Position numbers and translations under genes: made by a program. Under the pieces are notes generated by a model, which worked only from the letters and a program-made list of their open reading frames with translations, made no database searches and was not told the origin of the DNA. A DNA stretch of 64,000 nucleotides from Pseudoxanthomonas daejeonensis (GTDB lineage Bacteria; Pseudomonadota; Gammaproteobacteria; Xanthomonadales; Xanthomonadaceae): assembly GCF_010093205.1 (NCBI RefSeq), contig NZ_PDWN01000010.1, positions 97,943 through 161,942 on the forward strand, written 5' to 3'. Numbering within the stretch: position 1 is the first letter of the stretch; each line of letters begins with the position of its first letter. This document shows, piece after piece, positions 62,819-64,000 of the stretch.

Positions 62819-63913
62819 ATGAAGCACGCCCCGGTCCGCCTCCTCACCCTGTCCTTCGCCACCGTCCTGGCCCTGGCCGCCTGCAAGCCCGCCGGCGATG
62901 CAGGCACGGCCGCTGCCGGCAGCACCGATCCGCAGGCCGCCCCGGCTGCGGCCGGCGAGAGGGTCGCCGCGCAGATCTCCGGCGCGGGCGCGTCCTTCAT
63001 CTATCCGCTGGTGTCGAAGTGGTCGGCCGACTACAACGCCGCGACCGGCAACAAGGTCAACTACCAGTCGATCGGCTCGGGCGGCGGCATCGCCCAGATC
63101 AAGGCCGGCACGGTCGATTTCGGCTCCACCGACAAGCCACTGCCCAGCGATGAGCTGGCCGCGGCCGGCCTGGGCCAGTTCCCGTCCGCGATCGGCGGCG
63201 TGGTCCCGGTGTTCAACCTCGAAGGCGTGCAGCCGGGCCAGCTGCGGCTGACCGGTCCGCTGCTGGCCGACATCTTCCTGGGCAAGGTCGCCACCTGGAA
63301 CGACCCGGCCATCGCCGCGGCCAATCCGGGCGTCGCCCTGCCCGCGGAGAAGATCACCCTGGTGCACCGCTCCGATGGCTCGGGCACCACGTTCAACTTC
63401 AGCAACTACCTGTCCAAGGTCAGCGGCGAGTGGAAGGGCAAGGTTGGCGAAGGTACTTCGCTGCAGTGGCCCGCCGGCGTGGGCGGCAAGGGCAACGAGG
63501 GCGTCGCCGCCTACGTGAAGCAGATCAAGGGCGGCATCGGCTACGTCGAACTGGCCTATGCGCTGCAGAACGGCATGCCGTACGCGTCGCTGCAGAACGC
63601 GGCCGGCCAGTGGGTGCAGCCGAACGCCGATTCGTTCGCAGCCGCCGCGGCCAGCGCCGACTGGGCCAGCGCGAAGGACTTCAACCTGGTCATCACCGAC
63701 GCGCCCGGCGAGCTGGCGTGGCCGATCACCGCGACCAATTTCATGCTGATGCACAAGCAGCCCAAGGATGCCGCGCGCAGCCAGGCGACCCTGGACTTCT
63801 TCAAGTGGGCCTTCGAGCAGGGCCAGCCGCAGGCGCAGGCGCTCCACTACGTACCGCTGCCGCCGGAACTGGTGCAGAAGATCGAGGCCTACTGGGCGAC
63901 CGAGTTCAAGTAA
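62819..63913 (+). CDS. pstS: Phosphate-binding lipoprotein PstS (copy 2)
   Basis: The product is a 364-residue paralogue of the gene at 61497-62519 with the same binding motifs (GAGASFIYPLVSKW, QSIGSGGGIAQIKAGTVDFGSTD, LVHRSDGSGTTFNF, PAGVGGKGNEGVAAYVKQ). It differs at the N-terminus: VLALAAC is a lipobox, and a 30-residue Ala/Gly/Pro linker follows, so this copy is membrane-anchored. It has its own Pho box. The remaining 87 bases of the window hold no gene; pstC is the gene expected next. Confidence 0.97.
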   Translation: MKHAPVRLLTLSFATVLALAACKPAGDAGTAAAGSTDPQAAPAAAGERVAAQISGAGASFIYPLVSKWSADYNAATGNKVNYQSIGSGGGIAQIKAGTVDFGSTDKPLPSDELAAAGLGQFPSAIGGVVPVFNLEGVQPGQLRLTGPLLADIFLGKVATWNDPAIAAANPGVALPAEKITLVHRSDGSGTTFNFSNYLSKVSGEWKGKVGEGTSLQWPAGVGGKGNEGVAAYVKQIKGGIGYVELAYALQNGMPYASLQNAAGQWVQPNADSFAAAAASADWASAKDFNLVITDAPGELAWPITATNFMLMHKQPKDAARSQATLDFFKWAFEQGQPQAQALHYVPLPPELVQKIEAYWATEFK

Positions 63914-64000
63914 GCGCACGCACGCCTGGCGCCGCGATCGCGGCGTCGAAACGCGCCGCGGAGCCGAAGGTCCGGTCCCTCCCACCAGACCCCCTCGCTC

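Overview
The window is a stretch of a GC-rich gammaproteobacterial chromosome, most likely from the Xanthomonadaceae/Lysobacteraceae (Xanthomonas, Lysobacter, Luteimonas, Pseudoxanthomonas and relatives). The reasons are the lexA-recA-recX-alaS order, a palindromic LexA operator of the Xanthomonad type (TTAGTAGTAATACTACTAA) beside lexA, the rpsP-rimM-trmD-rplS, ribF-ileS-lspA-ispH and rplU-rpmA-obgE clusters, and protein sequences that read as Xanthomonad throughout. The genus assignment is inference.

Layout. 1-4.3 kb: SOS and translation block on the minus strand (alaS cut by the window edge, recX, recA, lexA). 4.3-5.9 kb: a small module of two multi-pass membrane proteins and an XRE regulator behind a perfect 23-bp palindrome. 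5.9-16.4 kb: UbiB-type kinase, PncC, a TonB-dependent receptor ending in four tandem terminator hairpins, a CDF metal exporter, a dipeptidase and mutS. 16.5-21.0 kb: a four-gene type II CBASS antiphage operon (patatin phospholipase CapV, DncV-like cyclase, Cap2 E2-E1 ligase, Cap3 JAB peptidase), which looks like an inserted defence cassette. 21.1-27.5 kb: GFA and GST genes, a 21-bp minisatellite, a WYL regulator, an FNR-type-controlled cytochrome c peroxidase and katG. 27.7-29.7 kb: a DUF937 protein, an Hsp15-like S4 protein, two small lipoproteins and a MATE exporter fragment. 29.7-37.7 kb: rplS-trmD-rimM-rpsP, ffh-pabC, a CcsA-like protein, PAP2, radA, and tRNA-Thr(CGT). 37.8-49.7 kb: an MscS/DUF3772 channel, ispH, lspA, ileS, ribF, murJ, rpsT, obgE, rpmA, rplU. 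49.7-59.8 kb: a gene-poor 0.7 kb, then uvrA, a thioesterase, a copper chaperone, two crotonases, a sulfurtransferase, a DUF1289-NUDIX fusion, an FKBP isomerase and nth. 59.9-63.9 kb: a phosphate-starvation locus with a divergent OprP-like porin and two tandem pstS genes, each behind Pho boxes.

How the parts work together. Most of the window is core housekeeping (SOS repair, translation, protein targeting, isoprenoid and cell-wall export, phosphate uptake). The accessory content sits in the CBASS island, the minisatellite next to GST, the inverted-repeat element near 8.3 kb, and the truncated MATE gene. CBASS is the clearest complete accessory system. The 21-bp heptad minisatellite, the tandem terminators and a short, strongly initiated leader ORF ahead of katG are the least explained signals.
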